A stretch of DNA of 32,640 bases from assembly GCA_003225365.1 (NCBI GenBank), contig QHZN01000216.1:1-32640 (forward strand), read 5' to 3'. Shown piece after piece: positions 15,473 to 22,720 of the stretch (its first letter is position 1; every line of letters begins with the position of its first letter). The DNA comes from Acidobacteriota bacterium (GTDB lineage: Bacteria; Acidobacteriota; Terriglobia; UBA7540). The notes under the pieces are model-generated. The model was not told where the DNA came from. It worked only from the letters and a program-made list of their open reading frames with translations, and did not search any database. The position numbers and the translations under genes were made by a program.

Positions 15473-16636
15473 TCAATTCTTTCTAGCCAGCGCTACGACT
15501 TTTTCCGCCGCGTCCTTCATGCCGTTGGCCACGGTGAAGTTCAGCCCCGACTCGCGCAAGATTTTTTGGCCCAGTTCGACGTTCGTCCCTTCAAGCCGCA
15601 CCACCACCGGCGCTTTCGTGCCGAGCGCTTTCACGGCCGCCACGACGCCGCTCGCCACGATATCGCAGCGCATGATGCCGCCGAAAATGTTGATGAGCAC
15701 AGCCTTCACGTGGGAGTCGCTCAAGATGATTTCGAAGCCATGGCGGACCTGCTCCTCGTTCGCGCCGCCGCCCACGTCGAGGAAATTCGCCGGCCGCCCG
15801 CCGGCGTACTGAATGATGTCCATGGTGGCCATGGCCAGGCCCGCGCCATTCACCATGCAGCCGACGCTCCCATCGAGCCGGATGTAATTGAGTTTGAAAT
15901 CGGACGCCTTAATTTCGAGCGGGTCCTCTTCGTTCAAATCGCGCAGCTCGCGGATTTCCGGGTGGCGATACAGCGCGTTGTCGTCGAAATTCATTTTGGC
16001 GTCGAGCGCCAGCACGCGGTTGTCGCGCGTGGTGACCAGCGGATTGATTTCGGCGAGCGACGCGTCGGTGGCTTCGAACGCGCGGTAAAGGTTGGCAAGG
16101 AATTTCGCCGCTTCGTTCACCTGCTCGGCCCGAAGCCCCAAGCCGAAGGCGAGTTTCCGAGCCTGAAAAGCCTGAAAGCCGACGGCCGGGTCCACGGCTT
16201 CGTTGAGGATTTTTTCAGGATGCTCGGCGGCGACCGCCTCGATTTCGACGCCGCCTTCGCTCGACGCTATGAAAGCGGGCCGGGCCGTCGCGCGGTCGAG
16301 CACCGCGCCGAGGTAGAACTCCCGCTCCACGGCCAGGCCTTCCTCGACGAGCAGGCGCCTGACGAGGCGGCCCTCGGGGCCCGTTTGCGCCGTTATCAAC
16401 TTTTTCCCGAGCATCTCGCGCGCCAGCCTCTCCGCTTCGTCGGGGCTAGCGGCGAGCTTCACCCCGCCCGCTTTGCCGCGCCCTCCGGCGTGGATCTGCG
16501 CTTTGACGACTACGGTCCCGCCCAAGTGTTCGGCCGCGGCGCGAGCCTCGTCGGGCGTCTCCGCCAATTCGCCTCGCGGGACCTGGACGCCAAAACGCGC
16601 CAGAATCTGCTTCGCCTGATACTCGTGGATTTTCAT
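15473..16636 (-). CDS. sucC: Succinate-CoA ligase (ADP-forming), beta subunit
   Basis: A 387-residue beta subunit of normal length. It starts [22 protein letters not shown], the family's N-terminal ATP-grasp opening. [20 protein letters not shown] is the nucleotide-binding loop, [10 protein letters not shown] and [16 protein letters not shown] the metal/nucleotide region, and [27 protein letters not shown] plus [10 protein letters not shown] the CoA-ligase domain that contacts SucD. It converts succinyl-CoA, phosphate and NDP to succinate and NTP. Its TGA stop touches the octad repeat that precedes the four-helix-bundle gene. In most genomes sucD follows sucC within a few bases, so this operon is interrupted but still co-directional. 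Confidence 0.97.
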   Translation of the reverse strand: MKIHEYQAKQILARFGVQVPRGELAETPDEARAAAEHLGGTVVVKAQIHAGGRGKAGGVKLAASPDEAERLAREMLGKKLITAQTGPEGRLVRRLLVEEGLAVEREFYLGAVLDRATARPAFIASSEGGVEIEAVAAEHPEKILNEAVDPAVGFQAFQARKLAFGLGLRAEQVNEAAKFLANLYRAFEATDASLAEINPLVTTRDNRVLALDAKMNFDDNALYRHPEIRELRDLNEEDPLEIKASDFKLNYIRLDGSVGCMVNGAGLAMATMDIIQYAGGRPANFLDVGGGANEEQVRHGFEIILSDSHVKAVLINIFGGIMRCDIVASGVVAAVKALGTKAPVVVRLEGTNVELGQKILRESGLNFTVANGMKDAAEKVVALARKN

Positions 16637-16660
16637 AAACTAAAGGCCAAACATTATGAC

Positions 16661-17080
16661 TCAGGAGGCGGGGAAAAGGGGAGTGTTTCTTAGCACCCAA
16701 AACGCAAGTATGGCGGCGAGAAGGGCCCAGATCACAAAGGGGCGAATGAAATCACGCGGCAGCGGCCGTCCGGTCACAGCTTCGAGCAAGGACCGGGCGC
16801 TCGCATAGCCAACAAAGGGCAGTGTGGAAATGGAAAGGGGGTTCAAGCGGAAGGCGGCGGCGAAGTGGCCGTGCAACAACTGATGGAGCGCGCGCAGCGT
16901 CCCGCAGCCTGGGCATAGATATCCCGTCAAGGCACGAAATGGGCAGGGCGGGAAAATGCCCCCGTGAGCGGGGTCGAGAAAGAAAAGTGCCGCCCCCGCC
17001 GCGCAGGCAAGAGCCGCCGCCGCGGCCGCCCAGTGTCGCGGCAGGCGCTCCAACTTTCCGACGATAGCCGTCGCGCGCAC
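16661..17080 (-). CDS. DUF2752 family membrane protein
   Basis: A 139-residue protein starting with GTG, 4 bases after the stop of the next gene upstream. Hydrophobic segments are visible at about residues 18-36, 84-98 and 115-130. The family signature CPFRALTGYLCPGCGTLRALHQLLHGHFAAAFRLNPL is present, with the CPGCG..RA motif and the conserved Asn-Pro. Function is unknown; the cysteines may bind metal. Tight spacing to the dispanin-like gene upstream suggests one transcript for the three small membrane proteins of this block. Confidence 0.88.
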   Translation of the reverse strand: MRATAIVGKLERLPRHWAAAAAALACAAGAALFFLDPAHGGIFPPCPFRALTGYLCPGCGTLRALHQLLHGHFAAAFRLNPLSISTLPFVGYASARSLLEAVTGRPLPRDFIRPFVIWALLAAILAFWVLRNTPLFPAS

Positions 17081-17084
17081 TCAC

Positions 17085-17465
17085 TCACTCCCCGATGTGC
17101 ATGTTGGAGAGCACGCCCAGGGCCAGCAAAATAATGTAGACGAGGACGACCAACAATCCCGTGCCTAAGGTGATCCAGCACCACATTTTCGCGTTTTTGG
17201 ACGCTTGCTGTGCCCCAGCGATATCCCCCGCCGTAAATTTGGAATTCACCTGCGCCGCGTAAACGATGGACACTACTCCCAGGGGCAGCGGTAGGCAGCA
17301 CCATAGCGATACAATTGTTAGGATGATGGCCTGCGCGAGATAGCTTGGAATGGTCATCCTGGGGGCTGCGGCAACGGGGGAAGCCGTCCCCTGTAGGATC
17401 GTTCCGCAATTCACACATTTCCAGGCGTTGTCAATATTCAGAGATCCGCAATTTCGGCAGTACAT
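17085..17465 (-). CDS. Zinc-ribbon plus CD225/dispanin-type membrane protein
   Basis: A 126-residue protein. The N-terminus MYCRNCGSLN...WKCVNCG is a two-CxxC zinc ribbon. After a short linker comes a CD225-like unit: IPSYLAQAIILTIVSLWCCLPLGVVSIVYAAQVNSKFTAGD style residues, then GAQQASKNAKMW and a second hydrophobic segment (ITLGTGLLVVLVYIILLAL). CD225 proteins are two-helix membrane proteins; the bacterial ones have no established role. It follows the next gene by 6 bases and precedes the DUF2752 gene by 4, so an operon is likely. Confidence 0.85.
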   Translation of the reverse strand: MYCRNCGSLNIDNAWKCVNCGTILQGTASPVAAAPRMTIPSYLAQAIILTIVSLWCCLPLPLGVVSIVYAAQVNSKFTAGDIAGAQQASKNAKMWCWITLGTGLLVVLVYIILLALGVLSNMHIGE

Positions 17466-17471
17466 GAACTC

Positions 17472-17852
17472 TTATCCCTTCAAACCGAGGTAAGCAACCC
17501 ATGCGACGATGGCGGGGAGCTGGAGGACTCCGAACAGCACGCCCGCAACGACCCCAATCCAAGCGTGCACCTTGCCCTTGACCTCCGGATGATCTCTCGC
17601 CATGCGGAGCCCTTTGATCCCCAAAATGAGAGCGCCGATTCCCAACGGGATTCCGAGCAGGGGAATCAACGAAAAAACCCCTAGGTAGTAGGCGGTAAGA
17701 GCGGGGCCGTTCTTATAAGGGATCAGGCCACCCAGGGTTCCGTCGCCTGTCGCTACCATTGGCGTGGGCGCTGCGGCATGAAGAATTTCGCTACATTGGG
17801 TACACTGGTAGTTGTTGTCATGGTTTTCGGTCCCGCACTTGGGGCAGTACAT
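17472..17852 (-). CDS. Zinc-ribbon plus DUF4190-like membrane protein
   Basis: A 126-residue protein. I start it at the ATG at 17852 because MYCPKCGTEN...YQCTQC begins the zinc ribbon exactly as in the next gene; the longer open frame to 17975 adds 41 unconvincing residues that overlap the trpD start region. The C-terminal half has two hydrophobic segments (LTAYYLGVFSLIPLLGIPLGIGALILG and AWIGVVAGVLFGVLQLPAIVAWVAYLG), separated by KGLRMARDHPEVKGKVHA, matching the DUF4190 pattern (G...KG...ar..P...G...a..g...G). It is first gene of the three-gene block and diverges from trpD with ~100 bases between. Function unknown. Confidence 0.82.
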   Translation of the reverse strand: MYCPKCGTENHDNNYQCTQCSEILHAAAPTPMVATGDGTLGGLIPYKNGPALTAYYLGVFSLIPLLGIPLGIGALILGIKGLRMARDHPEVKGKVHAWIGVVAGVLFGVLQLPAIVAWVAYLGLKG

Positions 17853-17953
17853 AGTTTCGCTTTCTCTTAAGCGCGTTTGTTTGGCCGCGAGTATAGGGAA
17901 GAGTGGGGGAAAATGCAACCCGAACGGCAGGTGACGCGTTCGGAGCCGCTCGA

Positions 17954-19009
17954 ATGACGAAGGTCCGCGAAGCAACGGAGAAACTGAAGCAGCGGCACGA
18001 CCTCGGCCGCGGCGAGGCGCGGGCGCTCATGGAAGAGCTGCTCTCCGGATGCGTTTCCGACAGTGACATCATGGCGTTGCTCGTGGCGTTGGGCGAGAAG
18101 GGCGAGCAGCCGGAGGAACTGGTCGGTTTCGCCGAGGTCATGCGGGGCCGCGCGTGGGAGCTGGTGGCCAGAGCCGGCGTCGGATGGGAAGCCATACATG
18201 ATGGCCGGCCTTTGCTCGACACGTGTGGGACGGGCGGAGATGGGCGCGGCACCATCAACGTCTCGACGGCCGTAGCGCTAGTGGCGGCGGCCGCCGGCGT
18301 GCGCGTCGCCAAGCACGGCAACCGCTCTATTTCCAGCCGCTCGGGAAGCGCCGATGTGCTGGAAGCGCTGGGTGTGGCCATCGCGCTTCCGCTTCAAGAG
18401 ATCCCGCGATGTCTCGAAGAGGTCGGGATGGTGTTCCTCTTTGCGCCCGAGCTTCACCTCGCCATGAAGCATGTGATGAACGCACGCCGGGCTCTCAAGA
18501 CCAGGACCGCCTTCAACCTGCTCGGACCGCTGACCAACCCCCTTGGGGCCACGGTACAGCTCGTCGGCATTTACGACCGCGCTCGAACGGCTATGTACGC
18601 ACGCGCCTTGCTCGAGGTCGGGACGCGCAGAGCCTTTGTCGTCGCCGGCCACGACGGCCTGGACGAAATCTCGACCACCGGGCCGACTCAACTCTCGGAA
18701 GCCGAAGCCGGCGCGGTCTCGACGCGCGACGTAACACCGGAGGATTTTGACTTGGCGCGCGCCGACCTCATTGCGCTCCAGGGCGGCGACCCCTCTCAAA
18801 ACGCCGAGGCCATCCGCGAGATTCTCGGCGGCAAGCGCGGACCCTGGCGCGATCTCGTGGTCGCGAACTCCTCGGCGGCGCTGGTGGTGGCGGGAAAAGC
18901 GAAAAGTTTTGGCGTGGGCGTCTCTCTTGCTGCCGACGTGATTGATTCGGGTGCGGCCCAGCGAAAGCTTGCTGCCCTCGTCGCGTTCACTCAGAAATAT
19001 CGAGCTTAG
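17954..19009 (+). CDS. trpD: Anthranilate phosphoribosyltransferase
   Basis: A 351-residue protein. I choose the ATG at 17954; the open frame extends 17 residues upstream without similarity. The N-terminal helical domain runs through DIMALLVALGEKGE. The PRPP-binding loop DTCGTGGDG is at residues 89-97, and NVSTAVALVAAAAGVRVAKHGNRSISSRSGSADVLEALGV and FAPELHLAMKHVMNARRALKTRTAFNLLGPLTNP are the anthranilate- and metal-binding blocks. It catalyses the second step of tryptophan synthesis. No other trp gene is adjacent; a glutamine amidotransferase of the anthranilate synthase/PabA type lies at 24690-25253, so the trp genes may be scattered. Confidence 0.96.
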   Translation: MTKVREATEKLKQRHDLGRGEARALMEELLSGCVSDSDIMALLVALGEKGEQPEELVGFAEVMRGRAWELVARAGVGWEAIHDGRPLLDTCGTGGDGRGTINVSTAVALVAAAAGVRVAKHGNRSISSRSGSADVLEALGVAIALPLQEIPRCLEEVGMVFLFAPELHLAMKHVMNARRALKTRTAFNLLGPLTNPLGATVQLVGIYDRARTAMYARALLEVGTRRAFVVAGHDGLDEISTTGPTQLSEAEAGAVSTRDVTPEDFDLARADLIALQGGDPSQNAEAIREILGGKRGPWRDLVVANSSAALVVAGKAKSFGVGVSLAADVIDSGAAQRKLAALVAFTQKYRA

Positions 19010-19032
19010 GGCTCACGGGCCTCAATCGGTGA

Positions 19033-19058
19033 ATCACCCCATCCTTTGGTGGGGTGAT
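19033..19058. terminator. Hairpin after trpD
   Basis: ATCACCCCA (19033-19041) pairs perfectly with TGGGGTGAT (19050-19058) around an 8-base loop, 23 bases after the trpD stop. There is no T-run. It overlaps the left end of the dispersed repeat, so it may be a terminator or only part of that element. Confidence 0.45.
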
Positions 19059-19250
19059 GAAGAACCTTTTGGAGCCTGTCATTCTGAGTCCCGATACAGT
19101 TCATCGGGACGAAGAATCCCTCTCATTAGTTTTCAATGTAATGCAGGGATGCTTCGCGCAGTTTACCCTGAGCGCGGAATGAAAGGGATTCTTCGCTGCG
19201 CTCAGAATGACAAGCGAAGGGCTCAGCATGACAAAAACGACTTTTTCACC
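19053..19250. repeat. Terminal-inverted-repeat element, copy 2
   Basis: Same block order as the copy at 10828-11015: outer imperfect ends (GGTGATGAAG with CTTTTTCACC), then TGTCATTCTGAG...GAAGAATC, a middle with GATGCTTCGCG and CTGAGCGCGGAATGAAAGG, then GATTCTTCGCTGCGCTCAGAATGACA and CTCAGCATGACA. The left arm carries an extra small hairpin (TCCCGAT...ATCGGGA). It ends 7 bases from the stop codon of the following minus-strand gene. No coding sequence. Confidence 0.75.
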
Positions 19251-19256
19251 ATCCTG

Positions 19257-19889
19257 TCAGTGGTGTTCAGGATGCGTGCAGCCGGGAAATTCTGCGAGGT
19301 AGGCCAGGCCCTGATAGCCCAGGACGTCTATCAACCCAACGCGCGACGAGTAGAAAGCCTCAACGGTGGTCTCTTTGATCAGACGGTAGAATTCGTACCC
19401 TTCATGTTCGCGTTTCGGGTCGCGCTCGGGAAGGCTCATTTCCGTGAGCAGCCTCGCCCGTTCGTCCGCGCCAAGTTCGAGGAACGGACGCGAGAATTTT
19501 CCGCGCGATAGCCGGTCGAGTGTGGCAAGCCCCGCCGTCCATTCCTTCTGCATGGAGGGCCGGAACTCCGCCGCCGAATGAACCAGAAAATCAATGAAGC
19601 GCGCGACTTCGGCTTCCTTGGCCCCTGGCTTGTCGTCGGTCGGGATGATGATTTCGGTCAAGGCTTCGACCGTCCTGTATTCGTCCGGCTTGAAGAACTG
19701 CGGAACGTAGGGCGTGGTGGCTCGAGTCTCTTCGGGCGGCGCATGATGCCGCATTCCTGCCATTTCAGGAAACGTCACGGCGCGCGCGGCGGGAAGCCAG
19801 GATTCGAGGAATTCGCGCCCCGCGGCCGTCGAGGCCAGCAGGCCGAAGTACTTCAAAGTCTTTCGCCGATCAATGAGTTGATCCGACAA
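19257..19889 (-). CDS. Gluconate 2-dehydrogenase subunit 3 family protein
   Basis: A 210-residue protein. The N-terminus has DRRKTLKYFGLLAST, a Tat-like twin-arginine stretch followed by a hydrophobic patch. The body carries FKPDEYRTVEALTEIIIPTDDKPGAKEAEVARFIDFLV, the recognisable core of the small subunit of membrane-associated GMC dehydrogenases, then QKEWTAGLATLD and EFYRLIKETTVEAFYSS. It lies 21 bases after the GMC oxidoreductase gene on the same strand. In the gluconate/2-ketogluconate dehydrogenases this subunit carries the Tat signal and escorts the flavoprotein to the periplasm; the same is likely here. A cytochrome c third subunit is not seen nearby. Confidence 0.88.
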   Translation of the reverse strand: MSDQLIDRRKTLKYFGLLASTAAGREFLESWLPAARAVTFPEMAGMRHHAPPEETRATTPYVPQFFKPDEYRTVEALTEIIIPTDDKPGAKEAEVARFIDFLVHSAAEFRPSMQKEWTAGLATLDRLSRGKFSRPFLELGADERARLLTEMSLPERDPKREHEGYEFYRLIKETTVEAFYSSRVGLIDVLGYQGLAYLAEFPGCTHPEHH

Positions 19890-19910
19890 AGTGCAGCCCT
19901 CCTTGCGTCG

Positions 19911-21611
19911 TCAAACATTCCCTTGCCGGAAATCCTCCGCCAAGTGCTCCGCCGCCCGCCAAGCGAGCGCCATGAGGGTGAGCGTAATCTGCTTTTCGGG
20001 ATGCGTGACGAAGCACGCCGCGTCCACGACCAGGAGGTTTTTGACGTCGTGGCAACGGTTCCAGGAATCGAGCACGGCGGTGCGCGGGTCATCGCCCATG
20101 CGCGCGCCGCCCGCCTCGTGAGTGACGCTCCCCAGCGGGTAAGGCGCGACTCTCTTGTAGGGAAAAATCTCCGCCCCCGCGGCGTGAAGGATCTCCTCCA
20201 TGCGGCCGTACATTTCCTCCAGGATGGCGAACGAATGTTCGTACTCGGCATTGGTATGAAAGCAGACCTGCGGAATGCCGTACCTGTCTGCCAATCCGTT
20301 CGGGTCAATCTCGACGTAGTTCCAGTCGAATGCCAGACCCTCACCGTACCCGCCCATGGTTAAGCCGGCCGGATAGAGCTCCGTGATTTTCTTCTTATAC
20401 GCCGAGCCGAATCCCGGGAAGGAGGCGCCCGGCCCGGCCCCCATGCCGCATCCCGAGTAGAAATCGAACCGCCAGCCGCGCAGGTATTTCTTGCGGCCCT
20501 TTTCCTGATAATTGCAGCGCGGAATGTAGAGGCACGATTCGCCCGGGCCATCGTCATTGGTGACGGGCCGGCCGGCGAGCTGAGGGAAGTAGGCCTCGAG
20601 GTCGTTGAAGGCCACGTGCTCCATCAGGTAGCGGCCGAGCGTCCCGCTGGAATTCGCAAGCCCGTTCGGGAAGTCGCGGCTGCGCGAATTGAAGAGAATC
20701 CGAATAGACTCGACCATGGAGGGCGCGAGCACCACGGCCTTACTGCGCGCTTCGTATTCGAGGCGGGTCTGGGTGTCAATGTAAGTCACCCCCTTCGCGC
20801 GGCCCGTGTTCGGGTCCATCATCACCGTGTGGACGGCCGAGTTCGGGCGCAGCGTGAAATTCTTCAGGGGCTGGAGCTTCGGGAAGGCGACTTCGAGCGA
20901 GCTGTAGCGCGACCGCGTATCACAGCCGAAATTGCACGCGCCACAATAGTGGCAGGGCGGCCGGCCGTCGTAGGGGCGGCTCAACACCGCCAGCGGCTTC
21001 GGGATGACCGGAATGCCCAGCTTCTCCGCGCCTTTTTTGATCAGCAGCTCGCCGCAGCGGGGGTTGAAGGGCGGCAAGAGGTGCTTCCCCGCCGGCGAGT
21101 TGTAATACCCTACGGCCCCGCTCGCCCCGCCAATGAACTGCTCGACCTTGTCGTAATAGGGCTCGACATCTTCATACGTGATCGGCCAATCTTCACCCCA
21201 GCCGTCTTGCAGGCTCTTGGCTTTGAAGTCGAGGGGACCAAAGCGGTCTATGCCCCGGCCCCACAGGAGCGTCCGCCCACCCACAGCCCGCAAACGCGTC
21301 CATGTGAATTTTGCTCCGGGCGCGAGCGCGTAGGGGTCTTCTTCGGGGATCGTGTAGAGATGGTCCGTCCACTCCTTGATTTTCCATTCCATGCCCTGGG
21401 GGAGCTTGCCGTACTGGCCGGGTTTGCCGCCGCCCCGGTAGGGCCACTCATAGGGAAATTTATGCGTGTGGAAATCCACGGCGGGGTCAATCATGCGGCC
21501 GGCCTCGAGGCACAAGACGTTCAGCCCCTTGGTCGCGAGGACATATGCGGCGATTCCTCCCGCGGCGCCGGAGCCGACCACAATCACGTCGTAAACGGGT
21601 TCGGAACCCAC
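19911..21611 (-). CDS. GMC family FAD-dependent oxidoreductase
   Basis: A 566-residue flavoprotein. The FAD-binding dinucleotide motif is VIVVGSGAAGGIAAYVLATKGLNVLCLEAG near the N-terminus. GGRTLLWGRGIDRFG matches the flavin-proximal block. The cysteine-rich CHYCGACNFGCDTRSRYSS marks the gluconate-dehydrogenase-like branch. The C-terminal catalytic region has SVTHEAGGARMGDDP and VVDAACFVTHPEKQITLTLMALAWRAAEHL. It has no signal peptide of its own; export by riding on the Tat-tagged small subunit encoded just downstream is likely. Substrate is probably a sugar, sugar acid or other alcohol and cannot be named from sequence. It diverges from the amidohydrolase gene with ~100 bases between the starts. 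Confidence 0.93.
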   Translation of the reverse strand: MGSEPVYDVIVVGSGAAGGIAAYVLATKGLNVLCLEAGRMIDPAVDFHTHKFPYEWPYRGGGKPGQYGKLPQGMEWKIKEWTDHLYTIPEEDPYALAPGAKFTWTRLRAVGGRTLLWGRGIDRFGPLDFKAKSLQDGWGEDWPITYEDVEPYYDKVEQFIGGASGAVGYYNSPAGKHLLPPFNPRCGELLIKKGAEKLGIPVIPKPLAVLSRPYDGRPPCHYCGACNFGCDTRSRYSSLEVAFPKLQPLKNFTLRPNSAVHTVMMDPNTGRAKGVTYIDTQTRLEYEARSKAVVLAPSMVESIRILFNSRSRDFPNGLANSSGTLGRYLMEHVAFNDLEAYFPQLAGRPVTNDDGPGESCLYIPRCNYQEKGRKKYLRGWRFDFYSGCGMGAGPGASFPGFGSAYKKKITELYPAGLTMGGYGEGLAFDWNYVEIDPNGLADRYGIPQVCFHTNAEYEHSFAILEEMYGRMEEILHAAGAEIFPYKRVAPYPLGSVTHEAGGARMGDDPRTAVLDSWNRCHDVKNLLVVDAACFVTHPEKQITLTLMALAWRAAEHLAEDFRQGNV

Positions 21612-21708
21612 AACCTTCTCCTGGCGCGGGCGGTTAGGCGGTCCGCGCTCGCCGGTCGAGCGTCTAGATTATCTGATAGAATCGGGCCTTGCAAACCAGG
21701 ATTTACGT

Positions 21709-22623
21709 ATGCGCAGACTCCGTCGGCGTAATTTCTTGAAGGCTGTCTCGGCCTTGCCCACGGCCGTGCCTTTCCTTTCGGCTCAGGAGTCCGCGCCGCT
21801 CATTGACATCCACCAGCACACGCGCTACCAGGGCCGTTCGGACGAGCAGTTGCTGGCGCATCAGGCGTATAACCGGGTCACAAAAACAATTCTACTGCCC
21901 GGCGAAGGCTGGATGCTCTCGGTCGTGGGGGATAATTCAAGCTGCGCGGCGCTCGAAGCGCGTTATCCCTCCCAGTTCCGCCGCTTTACTTGTTCGGACC
22001 CCGCCGAATCGAGGACCGCTGACCTCGTGGGCGGCAATATCCGGCGGGGCGCGATCGGGATCGGCGAGCTCAAGTTCCACGTCGCTGTGGACTCGCCCGA
22101 AATGCAGCGCGTCTATCGGCTGGCCGAGGAATGGCGCGTGCCGGTGCTCATCCATTTCGAGTATGAAAACTACAACACCGGGTTCGAGCGTTTCGCGGCC
22201 GTGCTCAAGGCGTATCCCAAGGTCAATTTCATCGGCCACGCGCAGACTTGGTGGGGGAATATCAGCGCCGAATTGAGCCCCCTGGAAATGTATCCTAAAG
22301 GGCCCGTCAAGGCCGGCGGGCTGACGGACCGCCTGCTGGCGGACCACGAGAATATGTACGGTGACCTTTCGGCCGACTCGGGTCTGAACGCATTGACGCG
22401 CGACGCAGAATTCGCGCGCGGGTTCCTCAAGCGGCACGCCCGCAAGCTCCTGTGGGGAAGCGATTGCGAATGTCGCGACGGCCGGGGCGGCGGGGCCGAA
22501 AGCGGCTACTGTATCGCCGGCCGCTCGCTCGCCGCGCTTCAGATGCTTGCGCCCGACTCGAAGGCACTTCGGCGAATCCTTTACGAAAACGCGCGGGACC
22601 TGCTTCGCCTCGAAAACAAGTAA
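21709..22623 (+). CDS. Tat-exported amidohydrolase (amidohydrolase_2 type)
   Basis: A 304-residue protein. The N-terminus RRLRRRNFLKAVSALPTAVPFLSA is a Tat-type signal peptide (RRxFLK plus hydrophobic core). The TIM-barrel metal ligands are visible: IDIHQH (His35, His37), LIHFEYEN (His149), FIGHAQTWWG (His177) and WGSDCE (Asp252), the order of amidohydrolase_2 proteins such as decarboxylases and lactonases. Substrate unknown. It diverges from the GMC dehydrogenase genes and is followed by a secreted putative glycoside hydrolase, so the block may deal with a plant- or polysaccharide-derived compound outside the cytoplasm. Confidence 0.85.
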   Translation: MRRLRRRNFLKAVSALPTAVPFLSAQESAPLIDIHQHTRYQGRSDEQLLAHQAYNRVTKTILLPGEGWMLSVVGDNSSCAALEARYPSQFRRFTCSDPAESRTADLVGGNIRRGAIGIGELKFHVAVDSPEMQRVYRLAEEWRVPVLIHFEYENYNTGFERFAAVLKAYPKVNFIGHAQTWWGNISAELSPLEMYPKGPVKAGGLTDRLLADHENMYGDLSADSGLNALTRDAEFARGFLKRHARKLLWGSDCECRDGRGGGAESGYCIAGRSLAALQMLAPDSKALRRILYENARDLLRLENK

Positions 22624-22720
22624 TGTTTCCTGTCCGAGCCGCGGGAGGCCAATCCTTTCCACTCGTCGGCAGGACTCGGCCGCACGTTGGCAGAATTCGC
22701 AGCCCCAAGTGAGGATTGGA

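Noticed and set aside
15052-15473. CRISPR-like repeat/spacer structure in the octad arms
   Set aside because: Units are 8 bases without spacers and the arms are inverted, so it is not a CRISPR array.
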